The notes below the pieces were generated by a model. It was not told where the DNA came from and did not search any database. It saw nothing but the letters and a program-made list of their open reading frames with translations. A stretch of DNA of 64,000 bases. Origin: Ezakiella peruensis (GTDB taxonomy: Bacteria; Bacillota; Clostridia; Tissierellales; Peptoniphilaceae). The DNA lies in contig NZ_LT962469.1 of the NCBI RefSeq assembly GCF_900215725.1, positions 233,675 through 297,674 of the forward strand, given 5' to 3'. Below are positions 18,967 to 28,802 of this stretch, piece after piece; within the stretch, counting starts at the first letter, position 1; every line of letters starts with the position of its first letter. The translations under genes were made by a program, and so were the position numbers.

Positions 18967-19896
18967 ATGGTTGTTGAGATTAGAGATTTAGTTAAAAAAT
19001 ATAAGGACCTGACTGCCCTTGATCATTTTGATTTATCGATTAATGAGGGGGACAGGCTGGCTCTTTTGGGGCCCAATGGTTGTGGCAAGACTACTGCCAT
19101 CAACTGCATTATGGGTTTACTTAAATTTAATTCGGGCTCGGTCAAAGTTTTTGGTGAAGACATGGGGCCGGATAAAAATGACATAAAGGCGAGGATTGGT
19201 TTGGTTCCTCAGGATATTGTGGTGTCCGACAATTTAAATGTCCGTGAAAATATCGATTATTTTTGCGGCCTTTATGAAAAGAATTCTGTCAAGAGAAAAG
19301 AGATGGTGGACGAGGCTATTCGTTTCACCCAGCTCAAGGACTATCAAAAGTTTTTTCCAAAGAAATTATCGGGAGGTCTGAAGCGGAGGTTAAATATTGC
19401 CTGTGGCATTGCTCACAATCCGGACTTTTTAATTTTGGATGAACCTACGGTTGCAGTTGACGCCCAAACAAGGAGCTTTATTTTAAATGAAATCAAGACT
19501 CTCTGCGACAAGGGGATGACTATTTTATACACCACCCATTACCTTGACGAGGTTGAACAGGTGGCGGGAAAAATCGTCATTATGGAAAAAGGCAAGTCAA
19601 TAGCATCGGGTACAGCTGATGAACTCAAAGACATGATTTCCACCAAGGAACTCATCAGTATAAAATTAAATACTGACCAAGATTTGTCGGAAGAATTAAA
19701 GTCCATTGTCAATGTAAGCGAATTGACCAAGGAAAATGGCCTTTATAAGCTGGCCTTCAACAAGGGCAAGGATAATTTAAAACACCTGATGGACTTCATG
19801 GAAGGAAATGACTTAAAATACGATGCCATTTACTCTGAAAGACCGAGTTTGGAACACGTTTTCCTAGAGCTGACGGGTAGGGACTTAAGAGAATGA
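18967..19896 (+). CDS. ABC transporter ATP-binding protein (ABC-2 type exporter)
   Basis: A 309-residue nucleotide-binding subunit. Walker A is LLGPNGCGKTTAINCIMGL, the signature is LSGGLKRRLNIACGI, Walker B is FLILDEPTVAVDAQTR, and the switch histidine is in LYTTHYLDEVEQ. This type (CcmA/DrrA-like) powers export of drugs, lipids or polysaccharides. ATG at 18967, preceded by AGGAGG, is chosen over far-upstream GTG codons that fall in the tRNA remnant. Two ABC-2 permeases follow with overlapping starts, making a three-gene exporter operon. Confidence 0.92.
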   Translation: MVVEIRDLVKKYKDLTALDHFDLSINEGDRLALLGPNGCGKTTAINCIMGLLKFNSGSVKVFGEDMGPDKNDIKARIGLVPQDIVVSDNLNVRENIDYFCGLYEKNSVKRKEMVDEAIRFTQLKDYQKFFPKKLSGGLKRRLNIACGIAHNPDFLILDEPTVAVDAQTRSFILNEIKTLCDKGMTILYTTHYLDEVEQVAGKIVIMEKGKSIASGTADELKDMISTKELISIKLNTDQDLSEELKSIVNVSELTKENGLYKLAFNKGKDNLKHLMDFMEGNDLKYDAIYSERPSLEHVFLELTGRDLRE

Positions 19897-20912
19897 AGTA
19901 TGCATTTTTAAATTTTATTAGGGACAAGGTAACAGTTTTTTGGATGATAATTTTTCCTTTGTTTTTGATGACCATTTTGATTTCGGCCATGCCAGACGAG
20001 GATACAAAATTTGAAGTCAAGGCCTATATGAGTCCTGAAAATTTGGCTGCAAATTATATGGAGGACACGGGAATTTTTAAATTCACCCTGTCTGATGACT
20101 ACAAAGACCCGCTCAAAAATGGCGACATAGCTGGCTATATTGACAAGGATTCCAATGTAATCTTGGCTGGCAATGGATTTTCTGCTAGCCTACTAAAGTC
20201 CTTTGCAGACAATATTTTGCGGGCCCAAAAAGATCCTCAGGCTCTTCAAGCTGCAGTGCAAGCTAAAGCAATAGAAAACAAGAGCAAAAATGTTTCTTAC
20301 AAGGCATCCTTTTTCTTTGCACTTATGGCTATGATTTCATATATGTGCGCCTATAGCGGGGTGTCGGCAGTTGAACTTTACCAGGCCAACATCACCAAGC
20401 CTGCTATGAGGTTTTTGATAAGCCCGTCTTCAAAGCTAAAGGCTATTGTAAATGAATTTATTATCGCCATGGTCATGCAGGCCTTGGTTCTTACTATATC
20501 AATTTTTTACGCCAAGTATGTCCTCGGCGAGGATTTTATTTCCAATTACAAGATGACTTATTTGATTTTTATGGTTGGATCAATTTTTTCTTATTCCTTG
20601 GGCCTAATGACCGTGTATCTGGGAAATATTTCTTCCAACGCTCGTGGGGCCATAGTCCAAACAACTATGATGATTTTATCTGGAGCAGCTGGCTTATACG
20701 GAATTTATTTTAGGCAGGTCTTAAACAAAGTTTTTGGCAGATTTGCAGACTACAATCCTGTTAAGATGGTTGGGGATGGAATTTATCAGGCCAACACCCT
20801 GGGAAGCGTGGAAGGGATAAAATCACAAGTCTTTATTATCCTTGGGATCAGCCTGGCCTTTATATTACTCGCCGCCCTTAAGATGAAGGAGAATCGCTAT
20901 GATAGTATTTAA
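19893..20912 (+). CDS. ABC-2 type exporter permease 1
   Basis: A 339-residue membrane protein with ABC-2 topology. One N-terminal span (about 16-33, VFWMIIFPLFLMTILISAM) is followed by a large extracytoplasmic loop (about 35-140) and then five or six spans, beginning SFFFALMAMISYMCAYSGVS. It overlaps the ATP-binding gene by ATGA and the second permease by 14 bp. The two permeases probably form a heterodimeric channel. The substrate cannot be told from sequence. Confidence 0.85.
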   Translation: MKYAFLNFIRDKVTVFWMIIFPLFLMTILISAMPDEDTKFEVKAYMSPENLAANYMEDTGIFKFTLSDDYKDPLKNGDIAGYIDKDSNVILAGNGFSASLLKSFADNILRAQKDPQALQAAVQAKAIENKSKNVSYKASFFFALMAMISYMCAYSGVSAVELYQANITKPAMRFLISPSSKLKAIVNEFIIAMVMQALVLTISIFYAKYVLGEDFISNYKMTYLIFMVGSIFSYSLGLMTVYLGNISSNARGAIVQTTMMILSGAAGLYGIYFRQVLNKVFGRFADYNPVKMVGDGIYQANTLGSVEGIKSQVFIILGISLAFILLAALKMKENRYDSI

Positions 20913-21981
20913 ACATTTTATGAAAGCGGTCAAGAAAAATATTTTTGCAATTTTAATATATGCTTGCATTTTTGCGGGAGTTATTTTTAATATGGCAAAT
21001 GAATTGGACGTCTCGGCTTTCAAGAAGGCCAAGACCGATATAATAATCGATGATAGGGCAAGTGATGAGGTCTCCGCTGCTGTTAAGGATTTTTTGGCAG
21101 ACAACAATATAAGCTATAAAAATTTGACTGAGGTTGAAAAGGAAAAGGCGATCACTTTAAAAGATACGGCCCTCATTGTGACCATAAATGAAAATGCCAA
21201 GGACTTGCTCTTGTCCGATTCGGGTCCAGCCATCTCCACTTATACCAACAATGAGTCAGCCGGCCAGAGTGCGGCCTATGATTTGACCCAGTTCATGGGC
21301 TATCTCAGATACTATGACTTGGATGTGGCCAAGGCCAAGGAAATGATGGATGTATCTTCAAATGTAAGAATCGAGTCCAAGGGCGGAAGTGAAGTCGACA
21401 TTAATTATATGTACAAGTTTGCTGGCTCTATTATGATTGGCATGCTCATGTTTAATATAAGCATGGTAAATGCTGAGTTAAATAGAATTGATTTCTACAA
21501 GCGGTCCATTGCTTCTCCAATTACGAGTGGGTCTTACAATGGGCAAATGTTTTTGGGCCAAGCGACTATTGGCCTTGTCTTAAATATTATAATGCTTACG
21601 GTAATTGGAATTATGATTCCAGAGACCAGGGCCCACATGGGAATAACCGCTATAAACTTCTTGGTCTTTACACTTTCAATCTTGGGCATGGTAAACTTGG
21701 CCACGGCGATTTCGGACAAAAAATCTGTCCTAGCTGGAGTGGCAAACGTATTTTCAATGCTCCTGGCCACAACTGGCGGAGCCTTTATACCAATGGAATT
21801 TTTACCAGACTGGATGATAAATATGGGCAAGGCCTTTCCATATTACTACTTCGGACAAAACGCCGGCGTCGCAGAATTTGATAAGAGATTTATAATGAAT
21901 TTAATTATCATGCTTGCCATGGGTTTTGTCTACTTTTTAATCTGCAATATGGTCTTAAAGAAAAAAAGAACAATCGAATAA
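20899..21981 (+). CDS. ABC-2 type exporter permease 2
   Basis: 360 residues, with the same layout as its neighbour: an N-terminal span (about 14-31), a long outside loop (about 32-170) and C-terminal spans including MIGMLMFNISMVNAELNRID. The ABC-2 segment GGAFIPMEFLPDWMINMGKAFPYYY (about 293-317) is typical: a conserved loop with a proline before the last span. It starts within the end of permease 1, so translation is coupled. A terminator follows. Confidence 0.85.
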   Translation: MIVFKHFMKAVKKNIFAILIYACIFAGVIFNMANELDVSAFKKAKTDIIIDDRASDEVSAAVKDFLADNNISYKNLTEVEKEKAITLKDTALIVTINENAKDLLLSDSGPAISTYTNNESAGQSAAYDLTQFMGYLRYYDLDVAKAKEMMDVSSNVRIESKGGSEVDINYMYKFAGSIMIGMLMFNISMVNAELNRIDFYKRSIASPITSGSYNGQMFLGQATIGLVLNIIMLTVIGIMIPETRAHMGITAINFLVFTLSILGMVNLATAISDKKSVLAGVANVFSMLLATTGGAFIPMEFLPDWMINMGKAFPYYYFGQNAGVAEFDKRFIMNLIIMLAMGFVYFLICNMVLKKKRTIE

Positions 21982-22004
21982 AAATTTTAAAAAAACATTT
22001 TTTG

Positions 22005-22030
22005 CTGGCCGCCATGGCCAGTTTTTTATT
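22005..22030 (+). terminator. Terminator after the ABC exporter operon
   Basis: CTGGCC / GGCCAG hairpin with a 5-nt loop (22005-22021) followed by TTTTTTATTTT. Confidence 0.85.
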
Positions 22031-22072
22031 TTGCTTAAAAAATCAATAGGCCTTTTAAGTCTCTGGCTTTTG

Positions 22073-22101
22073 TTGTTTAAATCCCGCCTTTATGGTATAA
22101 T
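22073..22101 (+). promoter_or_regulatory. Sigma-A promoter of ychF
   Basis: TTGTTT at 22073-22078 and TATAAT at 22096-22101, 17-bp spacer, extended TGG before the -10. Confidence 0.7.
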
Positions 22102-22131
22102 TATGATAATAATGAGGAGGAGTGTTTATAA

Positions 22132-23223
22132 ATGAAATTAGGTATTGTTGGTTTGCCAAATGTTGGCAAGTCTACTCTTTTTAATGCGATTACAAAGGCG
22201 GGTGCAGAGGCTGCAAACTATCCTTTTTGTACTATAGATCCAAACGTGGGTTTGGTTAATGTGCCTGATGAGAGGCTGGAAGTTCTTCATAAGCTGGGCA
22301 ACACAAAAAAGGTTGTGCCTGCTGTTATAGAATTTTACGATATAGCAGGTCTCGTCAAGGGCGCCAGCAAGGGCGAAGGTCTGGGCAATAAATTTTTGTC
22401 AAATATCAGGGAGACAGACGCAATTGTCCATGTCTTAAGGGCCTTTGATGATCCAAATATCGTTCACGTTGACGGGGAAGTTGACCCTATTCGCGACATC
22501 GAAACAATTGATACTGAGCTGATTTTATCAGACATGGCTCAGATGGATAATATTTATACAAAACTTGAAAAGCAAGCTCGGGCTGACAAGAAATTGCAAA
22601 AAAATCTGGAGATTTTAAAACGCGTCAAGGACCACTTAGACGAGGGAAGAAATATTCGTGAATTGGAATTTGATGCAGATGAAAAGGCTCTTTTAAACCA
22701 GTACCAATTCCTAACTGCCAAGCCTTTAATTTACGTGGCCAATGTTTCCTACGACGATCTGATTGCAGGCGGCAACAAGTATGTTGATGATATCAAGAAA
22801 TACGCGGCCGACCACAAGGAAGAGGTCATTGAGGTTTCGGTTAAGATTGAAGAAGAAATTTCTCAGCTTGACGACGATGAAAAGAAGGAATTTTTACAAG
22901 AAATGGGCATGGAAGAATCAGGACTGGACAAACTTGTAAGGGCTTCTTACAAGACATTGGGACTTATGAGCTTTATAACAACTGGGGAAATGGAAACCAG
23001 GGCTTGGACTATCAAGCAAGGCACTCGTGCCCAAGACGCTGCAGGAAAAATCCACACTGATATTTCACGCGGCTTTATCAAGGCTGAAGTTATTTCTTAT
23101 GATGAGCTGGTTAAACTTGACGGGTCCATGGCTAGGGCTCGTGAAGAGGGCAAGATTCGCCTGGAAGGCAAGGATTATATCATGCAAGAAGGCGACGTAG
23201 TTTTATTTAGATTTAATGTATAA
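22132..23223 (+). CDS. ychF: Ribosome-binding ATPase YchF (Obg family)
   Basis: A 363-residue YchF of normal length. The P-loop is [15 protein letters not shown] (residues 6-20), followed by the [15 protein letters not shown] switch region and [20 protein letters not shown]. The NVSYDD segment stands where other Obg proteins have NKxD, which explains the ATP preference of the family. A C-terminal TGS domain ends [13 protein letters not shown]. It binds ribosomes and affects translation and stress responses. The stop overlaps the start of the deacetylase lipoprotein (TAATG). Confidence 0.96.
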   Translation: MKLGIVGLPNVGKSTLFNAITKAGAEAANYPFCTIDPNVGLVNVPDERLEVLHKLGNTKKVVPAVIEFYDIAGLVKGASKGEGLGNKFLSNIRETDAIVHVLRAFDDPNIVHVDGEVDPIRDIETIDTELILSDMAQMDNIYTKLEKQARADKKLQKNLEILKRVKDHLDEGRNIRELEFDADEKALLNQYQFLTAKPLIYVANVSYDDLIAGGNKYVDDIKKYAADHKEEVIEVSVKIEEEISQLDDDEKKEFLQEMGMEESGLDKLVRASYKTLGLMSFITTGEMETRAWTIKQGTRAQDAAGKIHTDISRGFIKAEVISYDELVKLDGSMARAREEGKIRLEGKDYIMQEGDVVLFRFNV

Positions 23224-24491
23224 TGAAAAGAAAAATTAGAATTTTTATTGTATTTTTAGCCTTGCTTTTTAGCGGGTGCTCAATTGTTGACGACTACTCA
23301 AAGGGGACCTACGAAAACGAATACCAGGTTCAAGGTCAAGAGGCTGAGCCTAGTAAGGACGCGTCCACTAGTGATCAGGCGTCTACTAGTGAAAGCACGT
23401 CTGCTAGTGAGAGCACGTCCACCAGTGAAGGCCCAAAGGATTCTGAAAATAAAAAGGACTTAGCCGATAAAAAAGACCAGTCAGTAGAAAATACTGACAA
23501 AAAAGAAGATCCTAAGGAAAATCCAAAGGCCGAAGAAAAGCAAGAAGAAAAAACAGAAGAGAAAAAAACAGAGACGATCGATTTACTTGTAGAGGATAAA
23601 AAAGATTCTGACAAGGAAGAAAAGCCTAGCGAGGATTCGAAAAAAATAGAAAATAAAGACAAGGTAGAGGACAAGAAGGAAGATAAAAAAGATCAGACAA
23701 AGACCGAAGAGAAAAAATCTGAAACTACAACAATCGATCTCACTCAAAAGTCTGAACCGCCAAAGGCCATTGAAAAATCCGATATAAATGTAAGCGGACT
23801 TTCAAACAAGGCTCTGTCTTGGTGGTATAGGCCGGGTCAACCCAAATCAACAATTGATGAGGGCATAGCAAGTATGATTGCAAAATACGGGGCCATCTGG
23901 CAAAGGCCAACTGGCGCCAACAAATTATATTTAACTTTTGATGAAGGCTATGAATACAACAACAATACAGCCAAGATTTTGGATACATTGGCAGAGAAAA
24001 ACGTTAAGGCATTGTTCTTTGTAACTGGCCACTATGTAAAGAGTCAGCCAGAACTTGTTAGTCGCATGGTTAACGAGGGCCACTATGTGGGTAACCACAC
24101 GGTTGACCATTTAAATCCGCCACAAGCTTTGGCAGAAAATAAATTTGTGGACGACATTCAAGGCCTAGAGCAAATTTACGCAGAGATTATTGGTGGCAAT
24201 ATGAGTCCCTTCTATCGTCCGCCGGCTGGTGGATACAGCGAGGCGACATTATCAGCTGCAGAGAGTCTGGGCTACAGGACAGTTTTTTGGTCCTTTGCCT
24301 ACAAGGATTGGGAGACCAAAAATCAACCAGGCGAGCAAGCGGCTATTGAAAAGATCACTTCGAATTTTCACGATGGCAGCGTAATTCTACTCCACGCAGT
24401 TTCAGATACAAATACAAAAGTTTTGGGCCAAATAATCGATAAGGCGCGCGAGATGGGCTACACTTTTGGCGATATAAGCGAACTTAAATAA
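23223..24491 (+). CDS. Polysaccharide deacetylase lipoprotein (PdaA-like NodB domain)
   Basis: 422 residues. Signal peptide with lipobox LLFSGC (Cys19); then a Ser/Thr-rich stretch and a Lys/Glu-rich low-complexity linker (about 40-185); then a NodB deacetylase domain (about 236-420). NodB motifs: TFDEGYE (motif 1, near 238), NHTVDH (motif 2, metal histidines near 292), FYRPPAGGYS (motif 3, near 330) and ILLHAVS (motif 5). PdaA-type muramic-lactam deacetylases have the closely related TFDNGYE. It probably trims N-acetyl groups from peptidoglycan outside the cell, the linker spanning the wall. Confidence 0.85.
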   Translation: MKRKIRIFIVFLALLFSGCSIVDDYSKGTYENEYQVQGQEAEPSKDASTSDQASTSESTSASESTSTSEGPKDSENKKDLADKKDQSVENTDKKEDPKENPKAEEKQEEKTEEKKTETIDLLVEDKKDSDKEEKPSEDSKKIENKDKVEDKKEDKKDQTKTEEKKSETTTIDLTQKSEPPKAIEKSDINVSGLSNKALSWWYRPGQPKSTIDEGIASMIAKYGAIWQRPTGANKLYLTFDEGYEYNNNTAKILDTLAEKNVKALFFVTGHYVKSQPELVSRMVNEGHYVGNHTVDHLNPPQALAENKFVDDIQGLEQIYAEIIGGNMSPFYRPPAGGYSEATLSAAESLGYRTVFWSFAYKDWETKNQPGEQAAIEKITSNFHDGSVILLHAVSDTNTKVLGQIIDKAREMGYTFGDISELK

Positions 24492-24537
24492 AATTTTTAA
24501 GAAAAAATAAAAAAGCTAAGGAGGCTTTGGTAAATAA

Positions 24538-26742
24538 ATGCAAATTTCCGGTATAGTTGAGAGAGTAATTTTTACGAATAGTGAAAACGGATACTCCGTC
24601 TTTGTAATGGATACAGAGGACGGTTCTCTGACATGTACCGGAATTTTATTTAACCTTTATCCGGGCGACGCACTCGAACTGGAGGGCGATTTTACTTATC
24701 ACGACCGCTACGGCGAGCAATTCCAATTCACATCCGCCGAGAGGGACAAGGAATACAGCTCAGCCGGCATGAGAAATTATTTGATGGCTGGCAATGTGAA
24801 AAACATTGGGCCAGTTACGGCGAAGAGTATTATTGACCATTTTGGCGACGAGACGGCCGATATAATTGAAAATAATCCTGAGAGGCTGATTGAAGTCAGG
24901 GGTATTGGCCCTGCGACTTTGAAAAAAATCTTGGATTCACTTGAAGAAAGCCAGGGAAGTCGCAAGGTTTTTGTTGAGTTGGCCGAATATGGGATCACGG
25001 GTTTCGTGGCGAAAAAACTCTATGATAAATTTTCCGGGGACGCCGTAGATATTTTAAAGGAAGATCCATATAGGGTCTCAAGGACTGTGCCAGGTTTTGG
25101 TTTTGTGAGGGCAGACGCCCTGGCAAACAAGATGGGCATAGAAAAAAATGATCCGCGCAGGGTCAAGGCAGCCATTGTTTACATCCTGCAAGAGGCCCAG
25201 CTAAATGGGGACATGTTCCTTTATGAAGAGGAGATAAAAAATTCATCGACCAGATTGGTGGATGACCTTGGCGATATAAATAGGATCTTTACAGAGCTGG
25301 TGATTGGCGGCGACATAGTCCGCGAGCCAAGTGAAAATGACACCAGGGTTTATCTATCTGATTTAAACTATCTGGAAAATACGGCCGCCAGGTATACGGC
25401 GGATTTAATTATGCGGGACCGGGAAGAAAATCCAATCATAGACCAGGTTATAAATAAATATTTGGCCGAGACGAGTCAGCCCTACGATGAGACGCAAAAG
25501 TCTGCCATAAAGATGGCCCTTACAAATAATATTTCTATTATTACTGGGGGGCCTGGTACTGGTAAGACCACAATTGTCCGCGCAATAATGGATATTGCCC
25601 ACAAGCTGAAGCTGGATATAAAACTTTCGGCTCCAACTGGCAGGGCGGCCAAGCGCCTTGAGGAAACTACAGGTGGCCAGGCCAAGACCATTCACAGGAT
25701 GCTTGGATTAAAGCCGAGGTCTGAGGACGATTACGATTTGCCGACCGAGGAACTGGAAGCCGATATTATTTTGGTCGACGAGATGAGTATGGTGGATACA
25801 GAATTATTTGCAGGGCTTTTGACGGCCATGCAAGACCACACGTCTTTGGTCCTTGTTGGCGACAGCGACCAGTTGCCAAGCGTTGGGCCGGGCAATGTTT
25901 TAAAGGACTTGATTTCGGTCGACGCAATTCCAAAGACCAGACTTACAAATATTTACAGGCGAGTTGATACATCAGAGATTTCAATCGCATCGTCTGATAT
26001 AAAAAATGGCAGGATGCCTGAATTTAACAAGGAGGCTGGTGACGTATTTTTTATGGGCCAGACTGATGAAGACGAATTTTTGTCGACCATTTATGACCTA
26101 TTAGCCGAAAGGCTGCCGTCTTATTATGGCTTTGATCCAATTAATGACATACAGATTTTGGTTCCGACCAAAAAAGGTAAGCTGGGCACAGATAATTTAA
26201 ATGAATTTTTGCAAGAGCATTTAAATTCTGAGAGCCAAGCAAAATTAAAGACTAAGCACGGGATTTTTAAAGTCGGCGACAAGGTCATGCAAATAAAAAA
26301 TAATTACGAACGCAAGATCAGATACAAGAGCCTGGTCAAGGACGAAGAAATGGGCGTTTTCAATGGAGATATTGGAATCGTCACGAACATCGACAAGGCC
26401 CTAAGGACTGTTACGGTTTTATTCTCAGACGACTACTATGCTGAGTACGAAGAGGAAGACCTGGGCGAGCTCAGGCTGGCCTATGCAATTACAGTCCACA
26501 AGTCTCAGGGTTCAGAATTTGCCTGCGTAATTTTTATCGCATGGAAGTCCAATTATCTTTTAAACAATAGAAACTTACTCTATACTGGACTAACACGGGC
26601 CAAGGAACTCCTCTTGGTAATGGGGTCCATGGACACCTTTAAGCAGATGATTAAAAACACAAATATACAAAAGAGAAACACGAGTTTAAATATAAAAATT
26701 GAGGAGGCACTTGACTTTGCAAGGGAATTGTCCGATATGTAA
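24538..26742 (+). CDS. recD2: RecD2-like ATP-dependent DNA helicase
   Basis: 734 residues, in the size range of RecD2 (RecD-like helicase without RecBC). The N-terminal OB-like region starts ISGIVERVIFTNSENGYSVF. Tandem helix-hairpin-helix segments follow (NIGPVTAKSII, VRGIGPATLKKI), then SF1B helicase motifs: Walker A GGPGTGKTTIVRAI (about 336), LSAPTGRAAKRL, DEMSMVD, GDSDQLPSVGPG and the C-terminal AYAITVHKSQGSEF. It would unwind DNA 5' to 3' in repair or replication restart. comFC starts inside its 3' end. Confidence 0.94.
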   Translation: MQISGIVERVIFTNSENGYSVFVMDTEDGSLTCTGILFNLYPGDALELEGDFTYHDRYGEQFQFTSAERDKEYSSAGMRNYLMAGNVKNIGPVTAKSIIDHFGDETADIIENNPERLIEVRGIGPATLKKILDSLEESQGSRKVFVELAEYGITGFVAKKLYDKFSGDAVDILKEDPYRVSRTVPGFGFVRADALANKMGIEKNDPRRVKAAIVYILQEAQLNGDMFLYEEEIKNSSTRLVDDLGDINRIFTELVIGGDIVREPSENDTRVYLSDLNYLENTAARYTADLIMRDREENPIIDQVINKYLAETSQPYDETQKSAIKMALTNNISIITGGPGTGKTTIVRAIMDIAHKLKLDIKLSAPTGRAAKRLEETTGGQAKTIHRMLGLKPRSEDDYDLPTEELEADIILVDEMSMVDTELFAGLLTAMQDHTSLVLVGDSDQLPSVGPGNVLKDLISVDAIPKTRLTNIYRRVDTSEISIASSDIKNGRMPEFNKEAGDVFFMGQTDEDEFLSTIYDLLAERLPSYYGFDPINDIQILVPTKKGKLGTDNLNEFLQEHLNSESQAKLKTKHGIFKVGDKVMQIKNNYERKIRYKSLVKDEEMGVFNGDIGIVTNIDKALRTVTVLFSDDYYAEYEEEDLGELRLAYAITVHKSQGSEFACVIFIAWKSNYLLNNRNLLYTGLTRAKELLLVMGSMDTFKQMIKNTNIQKRNTSLNIKIEEALDFARELSDM
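26702..26719 (+). promoter_or_regulatory. Ribosome binding site and TTG start of comFC
   Basis: AGGAGG at 26702-26707 lies 9 nt before TTG at 26717. It decides the start over the TTG codons at 26699 and 26711, and it is embedded in the last codons of recD2. Confidence 0.7.
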
Positions 26743-27319
26743 GAGGGGCAAGGGCATGGTCTGTGACCAGTGCTTCAGCGAATTTAAAAGAAACGATGCC
26801 CAGGTAAAATTAAAATATGTGGACCAAGTGATTGCGCCTTTTACCTATGACGGAATTTTAAAAGATATCATGCTGGATTTTAAGTTTGGAAAAAATTACG
26901 CCTGGGGAAAAATTTTGGGTCAAATTTTGTACAGGGCTTTGGCTGAAGAAGATTTTGATTTTAAATCTTATGATCTAGTGACTTTTATTCCCAGTGATTT
27001 TATCCGCATGGCCAAGCGGGGCTTCAACCAAGCAGAGCTTATGGCGAAATCTTTTGCAGAGTGTGCCGGTCTGGATTGTAGGGCAACTATGAGAAGGGCA
27101 AAAATTCAAAAGGAGAGCCACAAGGCCACGGGAAAAATTAGAGAAAACATAGATCACAAGTTCAAGGCCAAGGAGTCTGGACTTAAGGGGGCAAAAAGGG
27201 TTATAATTATAGATGATATTATTACGACTGGCAGGACCATTAGCGAGGCTGGCAAGTGTATTAAGCTTGCGACCGATGCAGAGGTTGTTGCCATAGCTCT
27301 ATTAGGAGATTACAAGTAA
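26717..27319 (+). CDS. comFC: ComFC-like phosphoribosyltransferase
   Basis: 200 residues from a TTG start. A treble zinc-finger-like front (CPICKRGKGMVCDQC) is followed by a type I phosphoribosyltransferase fold with the PRPP loop VIIIDDIITTGRTISEAG. This pattern defines the ComF/ComFC family. Members in naturally competent bacteria take part in DNA uptake or processing; in others the role is unclear. No other competence genes are in the window. It overlaps recD2 by 26 bp and is joined to apbE by a one-base overlap. Confidence 0.88.
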   Translation: MQGNCPICKRGKGMVCDQCFSEFKRNDAQVKLKYVDQVIAPFTYDGILKDIMLDFKFGKNYAWGKILGQILYRALAEEDFDFKSYDLVTFIPSDFIRMAKRGFNQAELMAKSFAECAGLDCRATMRRAKIQKESHKATGKIRENIDHKFKAKESGLKGAKRVIIIDDIITTGRTISEAGKCIKLATDAEVVAIALLGDYK

Positions 27320-28311
27320 TGAAAAAACTTATTTATTTATTAATTGCAATTTTATTATTATTTACAGGCTGCAAGAGCGAAGACCGCTTTGAAAAAGTCG
27401 ACTTGGAATACTACGATTATTTTGATACGGTTATTAATATTACTTATTATGGAGATTCCCGTCGCAAGGATGAGGTCAAAGAGGCAGTCGAAGAAAAATT
27501 AAAATATTACCACAATCTCCTTACTGATTACGAGGGCAACGGTGTGGTTGCAACTATTAACCGCGAAGGCAGGGGAGACAACAAGGAACTGGTCGCCCTG
27601 ACAAAGCAAGTTCTACAGGACGAAAAAAATGTGGACTATGTGGTTGACCTGTCCAAGGGAAAATTATTTAGACTTTGGAAGGACGCGATTTTAAATGAAG
27701 AGCTTCCTGACAAAGAGAGAATAGAAGCAGCTAATAAAACTGGTGGCCCAGATTCAATTGAAATTGTGGATGAGGAAATAATTTTAAAAAATTCTGCCCA
27801 GCTTGATTACGGGGCATTTTGCAAGGGCTATTTAAATGATGAGCTGGTCAAGCTCATGCGGGATTTAAAAATCGATAATTATATTTTAAATTCCGGCGGA
27901 AATATTACCGTTATGGGAAAGCCTGCCGCTAACCGCGACAAGTTTACAATCGGCATCCAAAGTCCCTTTGATACCAACGACTATGTGGATACCATTACAA
28001 CTAGCAATATGTCCCTGGTTACATCCGGCGACTATCAAAGATACGCTGTAATTGACGGCGAATATTACCATCACATTATTGATTTAAAAACTGGATACCC
28101 AGCCCACAACCACAAGAGGTCTATTACAATCGTAGGCCCAAGTGCTTATGTGTGCGACTTTTTGTCCACGTCTTTGTTTTTAAAATCCGAAGACGAGGTA
28201 GATGAAATTTTAAAATCCTATCCAGATTATTATTACTACACGGTTTATGATGATCAGACTTTCACGTGTTCTGAAGAATTGAAGCCGATACTAGGGAGTT
28301 TTAACAAATGA
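27319..28311 (+). CDS. apbE: FAD:protein FMN transferase, ApbE-family lipoprotein
   Basis: 330 residues with signal peptide and lipobox LLFTGC (Cys18). ApbE features: the YYDYFDTVINITYYG start, YVVDLSKGKLFRLW, LDYGAFCKGYLNDELV (FAD site region), NYILNSGGNITVMG, and the metal/FMN segment NMSLVTSGDYQRYAVIDG followed by HHIIDLKTGYPA. It attaches FMN to Thr/Ser of exported flavoproteins such as Rnf/Nqr subunits. No target with the DGATGATR-type motif is in this window. It shares one base with comFC. Confidence 0.93.
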   Translation: MKKLIYLLIAILLLFTGCKSEDRFEKVDLEYYDYFDTVINITYYGDSRRKDEVKEAVEEKLKYYHNLLTDYEGNGVVATINREGRGDNKELVALTKQVLQDEKNVDYVVDLSKGKLFRLWKDAILNEELPDKERIEAANKTGGPDSIEIVDEEIILKNSAQLDYGAFCKGYLNDELVKLMRDLKIDNYILNSGGNITVMGKPAANRDKFTIGIQSPFDTNDYVDTITTSNMSLVTSGDYQRYAVIDGEYYHHIIDLKTGYPAHNHKRSITIVGPSAYVCDFLSTSLFLKSEDEVDEILKSYPDYYYYTVYDDQTFTCSEELKPILGSFNK

Positions 28312-28790
28312 AAAAATTGACCAAAGATAATTTTATGAAGCTCTTTATCATCTTTGCCATACCAGTTATTTACTCAATGATCTATGATTTTTTGATGAGG
28401 ATTACGACTTACAAAAGCTGGGTTGGCATTGGGCTTTCTCTGATTTTTTTAATCATTTGGTATTTTGCTGGCAGGTATATTGGCAGGCAAAAGATAGATT
28501 ATAAGACTGCAGTTTATGGGATTCACGGCCTTCTAATAATTGGCTCGGTCCTATCGCTAATTGCAGTTCTTATGTATCCTAAGGCACCGAGTTTTTTAGA
28601 GATGATAATGGTTTATACAAATTTGTATACCTTGGCACTTGAGGCTATCACAACGCCTCTTATAATAATGTTAACATACTTTTTTGAAGTTGAAGATTAT
28701 TTTATATACTTGAACCTAGCTTGCATTATCTCATGCATAACTATGATGGGAATTTTCACAGCGGGCTATGAAAGAACCATAGACGATTAA
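28308..28790 (+). CDS. Integral membrane protein of unknown function
   Basis: A 160-residue very hydrophobic protein with five likely spans (about 11-29, 36-53, 66-88, 99-122 and 130-150). It starts inside the apbE stop (ATGA at 28308-28311). I do not recognise a family. Its coupling to apbE suggests a link with flavinylated membrane electron transfer or simply shared transcription. No charged motif or binding site is apparent. Confidence 0.6.
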   Translation: MKKLTKDNFMKLFIIFAIPVIYSMIYDFLMRITTYKSWVGIGLSLIFLIIWYFAGRYIGRQKIDYKTAVYGIHGLLIIGSVLSLIAVLMYPKAPSFLEMIMVYTNLYTLALEAITTPLIIMLTYFFEVEDYFIYLNLACIISCITMMGIFTAGYERTIDD

Positions 28791-28802
28791 AGGAGGATCA
28801 AT

